A stretch of DNA of 64,000 nucleotides from Lacunisphaera limnophila. GTDB lineage: Bacteria; Verrucomicrobiota; Verrucomicrobiia; Opitutales; Opitutaceae. Position numbers and translations under genes: made by a program. A model generated the notes under the pieces. That model saw nothing but the letters and a program-made list of their open reading frames with translations, was not told where the DNA came from and did no database searches. Numbering within the stretch: the stretch's first letter is position 1; every line of letters begins with the position of its first letter. Shown here in pieces: positions 1 to 8,990 of this stretch. Location: positions 3,611,501 to 3,675,500 of the forward strand of contig NZ_CP016094.1 of assembly GCF_001746835.1 (NCBI RefSeq). Direction: 5' to 3'.

Positions 1-1
1 G

Positions 2-1087
2 TGGATCACGCAGGTCGCGATGAACCTGGCCCGCGACGCCCTTCGCCACCGCAAGATGGCCACCGGCAAGGAGGCCGCCATCATCACCCATCACGAGCAG
101 ACCACCGCCACGCCGGCCGTCGCCTGGGAGGCCGCGCACGGGATCCGCGACGATGCCCTCCGGCTCATGTTCGTCTGCGCCCATCCGGCCATCGCCCCCG
201 ATGCCCAGGTGATCCTCGCCCTGAAGATCCTCTGCGGTTTCAGTACCGGGGAAATTGCGCGCGCCTTCCTCGCGACCGAGGCCGCCATTGAAAAGCAGCT
301 CACGCGCACCAAGCAGCGCATCGCCGAGGCCGGCATCGGCTTCGAGCTGCCCGAGGGCGCGGACCTGGCCCCGCGACTCGACGGCGTGCTCGCCGCGATC
401 TACCAGCTCTTCAACGAGGGCTACAAGGCCTCCTCCGGCGACCGGCTCCTGCGCGAGGAGCTTTGCCAGGAGGCGGTCCGCCTCGGCCTGCAGCTGGTCG
501 CCCACCCGGCGGGACGCGCGCCGCGCTGCCACGCCCTGCTCGCGCTCATGCTGCTCACCATCGCCCGCTTCCCGTCGCGCCTCGATGAACAGGGCGCGGT
601 CCTGCGCCTCGACGCGCAGGACCGCAGCAAATGGAACCAGGCGCTCATCGCGCGCGGCCTCGTCCACCTCGCCGCGGCGGCCGAGGGGGACGCGCTCAGC
701 GAATACCACCTGCAGGCCGGCATCGCCGCCACGCACTGCCTGGCGCCCGATTACCTGTCCACCGACTGGGACCTCATCCTCCGCCACTACGACGAGCTCC
801 TACGCCTGAAACCCTCGCCCGTCGTCGCGCTGAACCGCGCCGTTGCTGTCGCCAACCGCAACGGCCCGCAGGCCGGCCTCGACGCCCTCGCGGCCATCGC
901 GCAGCGCGAGAAACTCGAGACCCACTACCTGCTCCACGCCGTGGAGGGAGAATTGCGCTGGCGGCTCGGCGAACCCGCCGCGGCAGCAGCGGGTTTCCGT
1001 CGCGCCCTGGCCCTCGCCCAGGTCGGCCCCGAAAAAGCCCACCTCACCCGCATGCTGGAGAGGTGCGAGGCTGCGGGAGTAATGTAG
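2..1087 (+). CDS. ECF RNA polymerase sigma factor, DUF6596 (ECF42-like) type, 5' end missing
   Basis: This is the C-terminal part of an extracytoplasmic-function sigma factor; the open frame runs in from the left edge. The first visible residues (WITQVAMNLARDALRHRK) match the end of sigma region 2. They are followed by the hallmark of the SigJ/DUF6596 group, LRLMFVCAHPAIAPDAQV, and a sigma-4 helix-turn-helix (GFSTGEIARAFLATEAAIEK). A long TPR-like C-terminal domain (LHAVEGELRWRLGEPAAAAA) replaces a classical anti-sigma partner in this family. Family knowledge says these sigma factors usually sit beside YCII/DGPF-domain genes, which would be upstream and outside the window. The TAG stop lies inside a dispersed GC-rich palindrome, so the last residues may be element-derived. 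Confidence 0.85.
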   Translation, partial: WITQVAMNLARDALRHRKMATGKEAAIITHHEQTTATPAVAWEAAHGIRDDALRLMFVCAHPAIAPDAQVILALKILCGFSTGEIARAFLATEAAIEKQLTRTKQRIAEAGIGFELPEGADLAPRLDGVLAAIYQLFNEGYKASSGDRLLREELCQEAVRLGLQLVAHPAGRAPRCHALLALMLLTIARFPSRLDEQGAVLRLDAQDRSKWNQALIARGLVHLAAAAEGDALSEYHLQAGIAATHCLAPDYLSTDWDLILRHYDELLRLKPSPVVALNRAVAVANRNGPQAGLDALAAIAQREKLETHYLLHAVEGELRWRLGEPAAAAAGFRRALALAQVGPEKAHLTRMLERCEAAGVM

Positions 1088-1110
1088 GGCGGGATTTCCA
1101 AATCCCGCCT
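1083..1110. repeat. REP-like GC palindrome, family A, single copy
   Basis: A single unit beginning TGTAGGGCGGGA with the complementary arm TCCCGCC, able to form a compact hairpin. The same unit recurs near 5.6, 13.7, 19.9, 41.2, 51.3, 56.7 and 58.4 kb. Its first TAG is the stop codon of the sigma factor gene. Confidence 0.75.
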
Positions 1111-1506
1111 TTGTTCGCTTTTTGCACAGCCATCGAACTGGCAAGCGTGTTCACAACCCGCGCATGGGCTTGGTTATCCCGCCGAGACAGGCAGCTCAGG
1201 CCCGGAGTATTGCCGCAAAAAGGCGCAAGACTTGGCCGCGGGTGAAGCTCTCAATGCGCCTATAGGCGCGCGGGTGACCCCAGCAGCAGGACAAAACACC
1301 TTTTGTGACTCTTTGCGGCCAGCTGGCCTTGATGCCTTGCTGGTGGGCGGGTTCGCGGCGTCACGCGAAAATCATCCAATCGTCACCGAATCCGTTACCG
1401 TTGGATGACAGTCGTGTTACGTCGGTGAAGAATGCGTGGCGGGAGCGCATCGGCCTTGAAACGGTGGAACCCGGAGCCAGTGGTCGGCGCGTCACCCGAC
1501 CACACC
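1111..1506. other. Intergenic region upstream of the TonB-dependent receptor
   Basis: About 400 bases without a convincing gene. Two small palindromes are visible: GCGCCTATAGGCGC at 1256-1269, and ACAAAA-CACC-TTTTGT at 1291-1306, a possible operator. The region presumably holds the receptor promoter, but I cannot place -35/-10 boxes with confidence. Short open frames crossing it have no recognisable protein features. Confidence 0.4.
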
Positions 1507-4500
1507 ATGCGCCACCACCAACCTCTCCCGCCCGCCGGATTTTTCTCCGGTCTTCCACGCCCGACGCTCGCCGTCGCTCTGCTTGCGCTGCTCGTCGCAC
1601 CGCTGTCCGCCCAGCTCGCCCGCTCCGGGGCCGGCGCCACCACGGCCGATGACCAGACCGTCGAGCTGCCCAAGGTGATCGTCACCGGCTCCAACATCCA
1701 ACGCCTCGACATGGAGAAGATCGCCCCGGTCACCGTGATCGACCAAGACGCCATGGAGGTGCGCAATGCCGTCCTGCCCGTGGATCTGCTGACTTCCCTG
1801 CCCTCCGTGGTCAGCCTCCCCGAAAACGAGACGCGCCTCGGTTCCTCCGGCGCCCGGGGTGACAACGCCAACATCAACCTTCGCAACATGGGCGCGACCG
1901 CCACGCTGATCCTCGTCAACGGCCGCCGCATGTCCATCAACCCCATGACGGCGGGCCTCTCGCAGGCCGTGAACGTCAACCAGCTGCCCACCCGCGGCAT
2001 CGAGCGCATCGAGGTGCTCCGCGACGGCGCCTCCGCCATCTACGGCTCCGACGCTGTCGGCGGCGTCATCAACTATGTCCTGAAGCGCGAGTTCACCGGC
2101 GCCGAGACGTCGCTGCGCTACGGCTGGCCCGAGCACGGCGGCGGCGAGAGCGTGCAGGCCACCCTCACCTTCGGCCAGAGCTTCGCGGCCGGCCGCGGCC
2201 GCTTCTTCGGCACGGTCGAGGCGCTCTACCGCGACTCCATCAATCTCACCCAGCGTGAATTCAGCGCGACCGCCAACACCTCCGACCGCGCCGAGGCCCC
2301 CTGGAACGTGCTCGGCGGGCCCTTCGACGCCCGCTCCGCCCGCGGCATCTGGCCGACCTTCCGCCTCGGTTCCGCCACGGCCAACAACTACTTCCGCCCC
2401 GTCAACGGCACCCCCACCCTCACCAACGTCGCGCCCACGCGCGCCGCGCACCCGGAGTTTTTCCTCGACCTGAACCAGTACGGCATGGCTTCGCCCCGCG
2501 TCCGCCGCGGCAACACCTTCCTCTCCGGGGAATATGACCTCAGCGACCGCCTCACGGCCTTCGCGGACTTCGGCTACTATAAATCCGAGTCCACCATGCG
2601 CCGCCAGCCGCTCGCCCTCAACGCGCCCACCTCCGACCAGCTCAAGGTCATGGCGGTCAACAATCCCTACAATCCCTACGGCTCCCGTTTCTACGATCCG
2701 GCTGGCGCGCCCAACGCCGACGGCACCGCCCGCCTCACCGGCACGCCGCGCACGGTCAGCTTCACCGCCATGACCCTTGCCGACCTCGCCGCCGAGACCG
2801 TCACCACCAAGGCCGATGTCGTGCGTCTGTCCGCCGGCCTGCGCGGCAAGCTCGGGGAATCCTGGACCTGGGAGTCCTCCGCCTTCTACAACCAGGTCAA
2901 GGGCCAGGACGACGCCTACCCGGATGTCCGCGAGAGCAAGCTGCAGGAAGTGCTCTCCCGCACCGACGCCACCGCCTACAACCCCTTTGGCTACACCTTC
3001 AAGGTGCAGGGCGGCGCGGTCGTCGCCGACGCCCCCTACACCAACCCCGCGGCCACCGTGGATGAATTTGCCGAGGTCTACTCGCGCAACGCCAAGAGCA
3101 GCATCACCAGCGGTGACCTCCGTTTCACCGGCCGCCTCTTCCGCCTGTGGGCGGGCGATGTCCAGGCCGCGATCGGGGCCGAGCATCGCAACGAGGACCT
3201 GGCCGACCTGCGCCCGCCGTTCAGCGGCGAGAACCCCGCCGGCTCCGGCCTCGATCCGACTAACAACGACTTCCTGTTGCACCCGCCCCGCCCCGACGTG
3301 ATCGGCGACCGGGACGTGACCAGCTTCTACGCCGAGGTGGTCGTGCCCCTCGTCGCCTCCACGCAGCAGATTCCGCTGATCAACACGTTCGAGGTTTCCG
3401 CCTCCGCCCGGCACGAGCGCTACAGCGACTTCGGCGACACGACCAAGCCCAAGCTCGGCCTCAACTGGCGCCCCGTCTCCTGGCTCATGCTCCGGGGCTC
3501 CTACAACGAGGGCTTCATGGCCCCGAGTCTCGCCGCGCTGTTCACGAGCCCGCGCTGGTCCATCAGCGCCGGCGCCGGTGACATCGACACCTACCGCAAC
3601 CCCGTCACCAACGAGGGTCCCTACGTCCAGCGCACCTACTTCGGCGGCAACCCGGACCTCAAGCCCCAGGAATCCGAGGGCACCACCTACGGGTTCGTGG
3701 TCGACGTGCCCGCGGTGAAAGGCCTCAGCCTGAGCGCCGACTGGTGGCGCATCAGCCGCACCAACCTGCTCGGTCAGCGCAGCGTGGCCCAGATCCGCGC
3801 CAGCGACGTCGCCCTGCTCAAGGCCTACACCCAGTCCCAACTCGCCGCCGGCGTGGCCATCGGCGCCATCGACACCGGCAGCGGCACCGCCGGCTACAAG
3901 GGCGACCCCGATGTGGTGCGCTTCACCCTCACGCCCGAGGACGCGACGGCCTTCGCCACCTACAATGCCGCCAACCCCGGCAACCTGCAGGGCGCCGCCG
4001 GCCGTATCTTCTCGGTCAACCGCCCCTTCGTGAACGTCTCGACCAGCGAGCATGAGGGCACCGATTTCGGTCTCCGCTACGCGCTGCCCCGCCTGGCCAT
4101 CGGCAGCGTGGTGCTGAATTCCGAGTGGGCCTACCTCTCCCGCTCCGAGTCCACCTTCGCTCCGGCCAACCTCGCGCCCACCGTGACCGACGGCCTCTAT
4201 TCCGGCGGGGCCGCCAAGTGGCGCTCCAACACCAGCGTCTCCTGGCGCCGGGGCGCGTGGTCCGCTTCGCTGGCGGCGTACCACGTGGGCAAGACCCATG
4301 ACTCGGGCGCGACCACCACCCAGGCCATCTACGATTCGCTGGGCCAGCCCACTTACATTGAGCCGTTCGAAACCGGTGGCCAGACGGTCTACCGCCGCGT
4401 GATGGACCCGGTCTGGAGCTACAACGCCACCTTCGGCTTCAACTTCGGCGCCGATGCCTCGCCCCTGCTCCGCGGCACCAAGGTCCGCCTCGGCATCATC

Positions 4501-4620
4501 AACCTGACCGACAAGGAGCCGCCCCTGGCCTCGTCCGAGGGCTTCAGCTACGACGCCTCCGTGCACCAAACCCTGCTGCCCGGCCGCACCTGGACGATCG
4601 AGTTCACGCGGATGTTCTGA
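1507..4620 (+). CDS. TonB-dependent outer-membrane receptor
   Basis: A large outer-membrane receptor of about 1037 residues for TonB-energised uptake of an unknown ligand. The start was placed at the ATG directly before a signal peptide (MRHHQPLPPAGFF, then a hydrophobic run ending in LSAQ); an upstream in-frame start only adds non-signal residues. The plug domain follows at about residues 35-190, with VIVTGSNIQRLD, the NLRNMG box, LILVNGRRM, and IEVLRDGASAIYGSDAVGG, typical of SusC-like/OMR receptors of the Xanthomonas-Caulobacter type. The rest is a 22-strand-type barrel rich in alternating aromatic segments, ending with the terminal phenylalanine (FTRMF) expected of outer-membrane barrels. 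A secreted protein gene follows after 19 bases and is probably cotranscribed. No TonB/ExbBD genes are adjacent; a TonB-like lipoprotein occurs near 41.3 kb. Confidence 0.93.
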   Translation: MRHHQPLPPAGFFSGLPRPTLAVALLALLVAPLSAQLARSGAGATTADDQTVELPKVIVTGSNIQRLDMEKIAPVTVIDQDAMEVRNAVLPVDLLTSLPSVVSLPENETRLGSSGARGDNANINLRNMGATATLILVNGRRMSINPMTAGLSQAVNVNQLPTRGIERIEVLRDGASAIYGSDAVGGVINYVLKREFTGAETSLRYGWPEHGGGESVQATLTFGQSFAAGRGRFFGTVEALYRDSINLTQREFSATANTSDRAEAPWNVLGGPFDARSARGIWPTFRLGSATANNYFRPVNGTPTLTNVAPTRAAHPEFFLDLNQYGMASPRVRRGNTFLSGEYDLSDRLTAFADFGYYKSESTMRRQPLALNAPTSDQLKVMAVNNPYNPYGSRFYDPAGAPNADGTARLTGTPRTVSFTAMTLADLAAETVTTKADVVRLSAGLRGKLGESWTWESSAFYNQVKGQDDAYPDVRESKLQEVLSRTDATAYNPFGYTFKVQGGAVVADAPYTNPAATVDEFAEVYSRNAKSSITSGDLRFTGRLFRLWAGDVQAAIGAEHRNEDLADLRPPFSGENPAGSGLDPTNNDFLLHPPRPDVIGDRDVTSFYAEVVVPLVASTQQIPLINTFEVSASARHERYSDFGDTTKPKLGLNWRPVSWLMLRGSYNEGFMAPSLAALFTSPRWSISAGAGDIDTYRNPVTNEGPYVQRTYFGGNPDLKPQESEGTTYGFVVDVPAVKGLSLSADWWRISRTNLLGQRSVAQIRASDVALLKAYTQSQLAAGVAIGAIDTGSGTAGYKGDPDVVRFTLTPEDATAFATYNAANPGNLQGAAGRIFSVNRPFVNVSTSEHEGTDFGLRYALPRLAIGSVVLNSEWAYLSRSESTFAPANLAPTVTDGLYSGGAAKWRSNTSVSWRRGAWSASLAAYHVGKTHDSGATTTQAIYDSLGQPTYIEPFETGGQTVYRRVMDPVWSYNATFGFNFGADASPLLRGTKVRLGIINLTDKEPPLASSEGFSYDASVHQTLLPGRTWTIEFTRMF

Positions 4621-4639
4621 GGGTTCAGTCCCACCCGCC

Positions 4640-5560
4640 ATGCCCTCCTTTAACCGACTGTTCCTTGGCCTGATCTGTTTCCTCCCCGGCCTGCGCGGGG
4701 AGGAAACAACCGAGGCCCTTGCTGCCCGCGTCGCCGCCAACCGCGCCTGGTACCAGGCTTTGCCCCCGGCGCCGGCGCCCGAGCTCACGCGCCACGGCCT
4801 CGTCGCCACCGAGTTGGCCCGCTGGCCGGTGCGCGGCGCCAACCAGGGCGTGGCCGTGGATGCGGAGCATTTCTACGGCATCGGGAACTTCGCGATCATC
4901 AAACACCGGAAGGACACCGGCGCGCCCGTGGCCGAGTGGCTCGGGCTCAAGGGCGGGCCCATCGTCCACTACAACGGCGGTTACGTGGCCGACGGCCGCC
5001 TGATCATCGCGCACTCCAACTTCGCCCAACTGCCGATGGCCAGCTCGCTGGAAACCCACGACACCGCCACGCTCGCCCCGGTGGCCACGCACAGCTTCGG
5101 CATCCGGCTCGGCTCCCTCACCTGGGCCGAACGCCGGGACGGCTTCTGGTGGGCCTGCTTCGCCAACTACAACGACACGGGCACCACACCCGGCTTCGAC
5201 AACCGCTGGACCTATGTCGGCAAGTTCGACGACCAATGGCAGATGGTCGAGTCCTGGTTGTTTCCACCCCAGGTCGTCGCGACCTGGGGCCGCAGCTCCT
5301 GCTCCGGCGGCAGCTGGGGCGACGACGGCCTGCTCTACGTGACCGGTCATGATGAGGCTCAACTCTACGTGCTCCGTTTGCCCAAGCAGGGCGTCGTGCT
5401 CGAGTATGTGACCACCCTCGACGTGCCCTTCGAGGGCCAGTCCTGGGCCTGGGACCGTTCGGCCGCCGGCGACCGGATCATCTATGGGATTAGCCGCGCC
5501 CGGCACGAGGTGATCGTCGCAAGGATTCCGGCTCTGCCGGCGGAGCTGCTCAAGCGGTGA
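4640..5560 (+). CDS. Secreted protein of unknown function, propeller-like
   Basis: A 306-residue protein with a short N-terminal hydrophobic leader (FLGLICFLPGL), suggesting export. I do not recognise a named family. The body has repeated sheet-forming segments rich in W, Y and G (FWWACFANYNDTG, SWGDDGLLYVTGHDEAQLY) resembling beta-propeller proteins that bind sugars or phenolics. Because it follows the TonB-dependent receptor by 19 bases on the same strand, it may process or bind the receptor's ligand; that role is inference only. Confidence 0.6.
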   Translation: MPSFNRLFLGLICFLPGLRGEETTEALAARVAANRAWYQALPPAPAPELTRHGLVATELARWPVRGANQGVAVDAEHFYGIGNFAIIKHRKDTGAPVAEWLGLKGGPIVHYNGGYVADGRLIIAHSNFAQLPMASSLETHDTATLAPVATHSFGIRLGSLTWAERRDGFWWACFANYNDTGTTPGFDNRWTYVGKFDDQWQMVESWLFPPQVVATWGRSSCSGGSWGDDGLLYVTGHDEAQLYVLRLPKQGVVLEYVTTLDVPFEGQSWAWDRSAAGDRIIYGISRARHEVIVARIPALPAELLKR

Positions 5561-5572
5561 CGGCTGCCTTGC

Positions 5573-5680
5573 TGTAGGGCGGGGTCGCCGAACCCCGCCT
5601 TCGGGCGATTATTATGCCGCGTTCGTGGCGGGATTGCTTCGCCATCTCCGCCAAGCCTCCGTCGGCGATCCCGCCCTACA
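5573..5680. repeat. REP-like palindrome pair, family A (BIME-like)
   Basis: Two inverted copies of the GC palindrome face each other (left TGTAGGGCGGGGTCGCC, right GGCGATCCCGCCCTACA) about 50 bases apart, so the whole segment can fold as one long hairpin. It lies between the 3' ends of two convergent genes and could act as a bidirectional terminator or mRNA-stabilising structure. Confidence 0.8.
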
Positions 5681-5704
5681 AAAGTCCAAACGGCGTCTTC
5701 GCCC

Positions 5705-6895
5705 TCACTTCTTCAGCGTCGCGCAGAAGCGCGCCAGGCGCTCGACCCCCTTGAGGATGATCGCGTCGCTCGTGGCGTAGCTGAGGCGCAGGTAACCCTC
5801 GAGACCGAAGGCGGAGCCGGGGACGGCCGCGACCTTCTCGGCCTCCAGCAGCTTGGCGCAGAAATCCGCATCCTTCAGGCCGAAGCTCGAAATGTTGGGG
5901 AAAAGGTAGAACGCACCCTCGGCGAGCAGACAGCTGACACCCGGGATCTTGTTGAGCTCGGCATGGAGCAGCTTCCGTCGGCGGTCGAAGGCGACGAGCA
6001 TCTCCTTGAGGGCGGCGGCCGTCTTCTCCTTCTCCTTGAGTGCCGCCAGCGCGCCGTACTGGGCGAAGGTGGTCACGTTCGAGGACATCTGGCTCTGGAT
6101 CTCGGCGATTGCCTTGGCGATGGGCAGCGGGGCCACCAGCGTGCCGATGCGCCAGCCGGTCATCGCGTAGGTCTTGGAGAACCCGGCGACCACAATCGTG
6201 CGCGCCTCGATCTCCGGGCTGAAGGTGGCGATGCAGGTCGGGGTCACGCCGTCATACACGAGGTGCTCGTACATCTCGTCGGAGAGGATGTAGAGGTTGT
6301 GCTTCAACGCTACGGCCGCGAGGGCCTGGAGCTCGGCGCGCGTGTAGACGGCGCCGGTCGGGTTGGAGGGGGAATTCAGGATGACCAGGCGCGTCTTCGG
6401 CGTGATCGCCGCCTCGAGCTGGGCGGGCGTCAGCTTGAACCCCGCGCGGTCGTCGCAAGCCACGAACTTGGGCGTGGCCCCGGCGAGCTTCACCATCTCC
6501 GGATAGCTGACCCAGTACGGCGCCGGGATAATGACCTCGTCGCCCGGCGAGCAGGTGGCCATGACGGCGAGGTGACAGGAAAACTTGCCACCCGGCGAAA
6601 CCACGACCTGCGCGGGCACGACCTTGAGGCCGTACTCGACGCCGTAGCGCTCGGCGATGGCCTGACGCAGCGGCTCGATGCCGGGCGTGGGCGCATACTT
6701 CGTCTTGCCGCCCTTGAGCGCGACGATGCACGCCTCCTTGATGTGCTCCGGCGTGTCGAAGTCCGGCTCGCCCGCGGCGAAACCGCACACATCCTCGCCC
6801 GCGGCGGCGAGGGCCTTGGCCTTGGCGTCGATGGCCAGGGTCGGCGAAGGCGAAACATTACGGGCCCAGACGGACAGGGGATACGGGGTGCTCAT
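5705..6895 (-). CDS. Class I pyridoxal-phosphate aminotransferase (aspartate type)
   Basis: A 396-residue cytosolic fold-type I aminotransferase, probably transferring the amino group of aspartate (or a prephenate-like acceptor) to 2-oxoglutarate. The substrate-binding and PLP motifs are clear: [16 protein letters not shown] near the N-terminus, [24 protein letters not shown], and the Schiff-base lysine in [14 protein letters not shown]. Length and start fit the AspB/AspC Ib subgroup found in most Gram-negative bacteria. It ends a run of minus-strand genes and its 3' end faces a paired palindrome. The exact amino-acid specificity cannot be told from sequence alone. Confidence 0.93.
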   Translation of the reverse strand: MSTPYPLSVWARNVSPSPTLAIDAKAKALAAAGEDVCGFAAGEPDFDTPEHIKEACIVALKGGKTKYAPTPGIEPLRQAIAERYGVEYGLKVVPAQVVVSPGGKFSCHLAVMATCSPGDEVIIPAPYWVSYPEMVKLAGATPKFVACDDRAGFKLTPAQLEAAITPKTRLVILNSPSNPTGAVYTRAELQALAAVALKHNLYILSDEMYEHLVYDGVTPTCIATFSPEIEARTIVVAGFSKTYAMTGWRIGTLVAPLPIAKAIAEIQSQMSSNVTTFAQYGALAALKEKEKTAAALKEMLVAFDRRRKLLHAELNKIPGVSCLLAEGAFYLFPNISSFGLKDADFCAKLLEAEKVAAVPGSAFGLEGYLRLSYATSDAIILKGVERLARFCATLKK

Positions 6896-7037
6896 GGAGG
6901 TTGGTGAAGGGCAGGACTAAAGGGCTGCCGAAAACGAACGCAAGCCGACCGTTGCCGGTGCGGCTGTCATAGGCGGAAACCATCCCGGCTGTGCGGGCGG
7001 GGTCATGCGCGCCAACGGGATGTACGCCGCGACCGTT

Positions 7038-7061
7038 GTCGCGGCCCAAAGCCGCTCCCAC
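7038..7061. repeat. Short hairpin GTGGGAGCGGCTTTGGGCCGCGAC type
   Basis: On the minus strand this reads GTGGGAGCGGCTTTGG followed by GCCGCGAC, a short hairpin strongly resembling Pseudomonas-type REP sequences. A sister copy, GTGGGAGGGGCTTCACGCCC, lies at about 37.77 kb. It sits between the RHH protein gene and the aminotransferase gene. Confidence 0.5.
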
Positions 7062-7078
7062 GTCCCGAAGTCGTCCCC

Positions 7079-7534
7079 TCACCGCTTCGACTTCCGCTTG
7101 GCCACGGGCTTCTTCTTGGGCGCCGGTTTGCCGCTCTTCTTCTTCGGCTTCCGCTTCCGTTTCGGTGGCGGCGCCAACACGGACTCCGCCGCGGTCGGCG
7201 TGGGCACGTCCGGGATTTCGAGCTGCGCGGTGGCCCCGGTCTCCAACTGCGGCAAATAAGCCTCCACCGCCGCCCGCACCAACTGGCCGACGCTGGCGTG
7301 CTTCGTCCGCGAGATGCGTTTCAGGTTCTGCCGGATCGGCGCGGCCAGCCGCACCGAGATCTGCAGCATGGACGGACGCATCACGATCATGTTGGCGAAA
7401 TCGTAGCGCTCGAGGGCGGTGCGGATGATCTCGCTCACGGACTTGGCCCGGCCTTCGCGCACGGGCTCGCTCAGGCGGTCGAGAAACTCGACCTCCAGCT
7501 GGATCGGGAACGGCCGGGATCCTTTGTCGGGCAT
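7079..7534 (-). CDS. Tandem ribbon-helix-helix-like protein with lysine-rich H1-like tail
   Basis: A 151-residue probable DNA-binding protein. Two consecutive segments look like ribbon-helix-helix units: residues about 8-45 (PIQLEVEFLDRLSEPVRE, then SVSEIIRTALERYD) and about 60-95 (ISVRLAAPIRQNLKRISR, then SVGQLVRAAVEAYLPQL). The last 35 residues are almost pure lysine, arginine, proline and alanine (PPPKRKRKPKKKSGK and more), like eukaryotic histone H1 tails or bacterial Hc1/AlgR3-like proteins. This suggests an RHH regulator or nucleoid protein with a non-specific DNA-binding tail. Two bases separate it from the upstream LolA-like gene, so the two are cotranscribed. No toxin gene adjoins, which argues against a simple antitoxin. 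Confidence 0.6.
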   Translation of the reverse strand: MPDKGSRPFPIQLEVEFLDRLSEPVREGRAKSVSEIIRTALERYDFANMIVMRPSMLQISVRLAAPIRQNLKRISRTKHASVGQLVRAAVEAYLPQLETGATAQLEIPDVPTPTAAESVLAPPPKRKRKPKKKSGKPAPKKKPVAKRKSKR

Positions 7535-7536
7535 GG

Positions 7537-8391
7537 TCAGAAACGGACGACTTGGTCCGCGGGCACTCCCGGCGGCTGGGTGGTCAGCCCCTGCGGCGTG
7601 AACAAGGCGTCAGGCCAGGTCAGGTCGAGGGCCGCGGCCCGGACGGTGAAGCGGGTCTTGTCGCGGGTCCGGTGGTCGCGCACGTCGATGGATTTCACGA
7701 GCCACTGCTCGCCGACTTTCTTCAGGTCGAGCAACGCGATGGATTTGAGCACCTCGGCCTTCGCGCCGAGCAACTCGGCCTGCACCATGGCCTGAAACTG
7801 GGTGTCGATCAGCACCCGCACCCCGGTGAGTTCGGGCACCGGCACCGGCAGACCCGCCGGCGGGCGCAGGATGAAGCTGTCGGTGGGCCGGCCGCGCACC
7901 CGGGCCTGCCCCTCATAGGTGAAATCCTTCCAGTAGAGAAACGGCATCTGCAGGTCGAAGACCGTCAGTCCGGTGCCGGCCAGACCCTGCGCGGGCGAAG
8001 TCGCGACGGCAGTCCCGTTCTCCAGGGTCCAGGCATCGGGCATGGGCCCGGAAGCGATCAGCCAGAGTCCATCGCCGGCCGTCAGGCGGGACAAAGGGCC
8101 CCCCGGTCCGCGGGTGCCCAGCAAGGCGCCCAGGACCGTCCGCTCGGCGCCGTGGCGCGGCATCACGCGCAACTCGAACGCGAGCCAGTAGTCGCCGGCG
8201 ATGCCGGCCTGGCGAAATTCGCCGAGGATCCGGGCGCCTTCCGCCTGGTCGGCCGGGCCGGAGGCGGCGATTTCAGAGGGCACACCAAACTTGGCGGGCT
8301 GCGCCCAGACCGGGCTGACGGCCAGCACGACCAGCGCAAATAACAAAGCCCGGTGGCGAACCGGGCTTGGGAAATCAGGGCTTGGCTTCAC
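7537..8391 (-). CDS. Outer-membrane lipoprotein-sorting (LolA-like) family protein
   Basis: A 284-residue exported protein. A signal peptide is visible after a basic N-terminus (LLFALVVLAVSPVWAQ). The mature part resembles the LolA-like 'outer membrane lipoprotein-sorting protein' family: an open beta-barrel with DLQMPFLYWKDFTYEGQARVRGRP and, near the C-terminus, EQWLVKSIDVRDHRTRDKTRF. These proteins are thought to carry or bind lipids in the periplasm. The start is a GTG that lies inside the 3' end of secG (17-base overlap), indicating translational coupling. The family call rests on overall pattern, not on a diagnostic catalytic residue. Confidence 0.65.
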   Translation of the reverse strand: MKPSPDFPSPVRHRALLFALVVLAVSPVWAQPAKFGVPSEIAASGPADQAEGARILGEFRQAGIAGDYWLAFELRVMPRHGAERTVLGALLGTRGPGGPLSRLTAGDGLWLIASGPMPDAWTLENGTAVATSPAQGLAGTGLTVFDLQMPFLYWKDFTYEGQARVRGRPTDSFILRPPAGLPVPVPELTGVRVLIDTQFQAMVQAELLGAKAEVLKSIALLDLKKVGEQWLVKSIDVRDHRTRDKTRFTVRAAALDLTWPDALFTPQGLTTQPPGVPADQVVRF

Positions 8392-8755
8392 CCGATTGCG
8401 GGGCGGCGGGCTGCGTCGTCAGCGGCACGTCGAGCGCCGGGGCCGGGGCGGCACTGGTGGTGGCCGGAGCCGTGACCGTGGGCAGCGAGGCTTCCTCGGC
8501 CGCGCGGCTCTTGGCCTGGTGGATGTTGGCCAGGAACAGGCCGAAGCTGAGGACGAAGAAGACAATGGCGGCCTTGATGGTCGCGCCGCTGAGCACGTTG
8601 TTGGTCTCGGCGCCGAAGGCCGATTCCGTGGCGCCACCGGCCATGGCGGCACCAATGCCGCCGTCGGTCTTGGCCCGCTGCATGAGGACGATCATCACCA
8701 AAAAGATCGAGGTGAGGACCAGGATGAAAGTAAGGACGCCGATGACGAGACTCAT
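8375..8755 (-). CDS. secG: Protein translocase subunit SecG
   Basis: A 126-residue inner-membrane subunit of the SecYEG export channel. The start was set at the ATG immediately before the first membrane segment (MSLVIGVLTFILVLTSI). Then come the SecG signature LMQRAKTDGGIGAAMAGG, a phenylalanine-containing loop with GAETNNVL, and a second membrane segment (IKAAIVFFVLSFGLFLANI). The C-terminal tail is alanine/proline/threonine-rich and longer than in E. coli. Its end overlaps the start of the LolA-like gene. In many bacteria secG follows tpiA, but here about 235 bases of non-coding sequence lie upstream, so it probably has its own promoter. Confidence 0.92.
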   Translation of the reverse strand: MSLVIGVLTFILVLTSIFLVMIVLMQRAKTDGGIGAAMAGGATESAFGAETNNVLSGATIKAAIVFFVLSFGLFLANIHQAKSRAAEEASLPTVTAPATTSAAPAPALDVPLTTQPAAPQSGEAKP

Positions 8756-8990
8756 AAGGTGGCAGAAGAAGCTGAGTTCGATGGGCTTTGTCAACCAAAG
8801 TTCCGATGGAAAGGCGGCGGCGGGTCGATCGCGGGAATTCGGGTGGAGCCCGACCTGCAGCCGTCGCCAAGCCTATGGCTGCCATGCCGGGCGGGATGAA
8901 CGGCGCACAAAATGAAACATCGCCGGCCGCGTCCGCCATAGGCACGGCGACGGCGTAAGGTCAGGTGCCACCAAACTGGTCTGCAAGCAG

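Noticed and set aside
1255-1310. Small palindromes upstream of the TonB-dependent receptor as a defined operator
   Set aside because: Arms of 5-6 bases are expected by chance in 400 bases; no adjacent regulator supports them.
1492-4842. A 1116-residue open frame antisense to the TonB-dependent receptor
   Set aside because: Low-complexity Gly/Val/Ala/Glu composition without any domain; it is the mirror of a high-GC gene and the receptor on the other strand is unambiguous.
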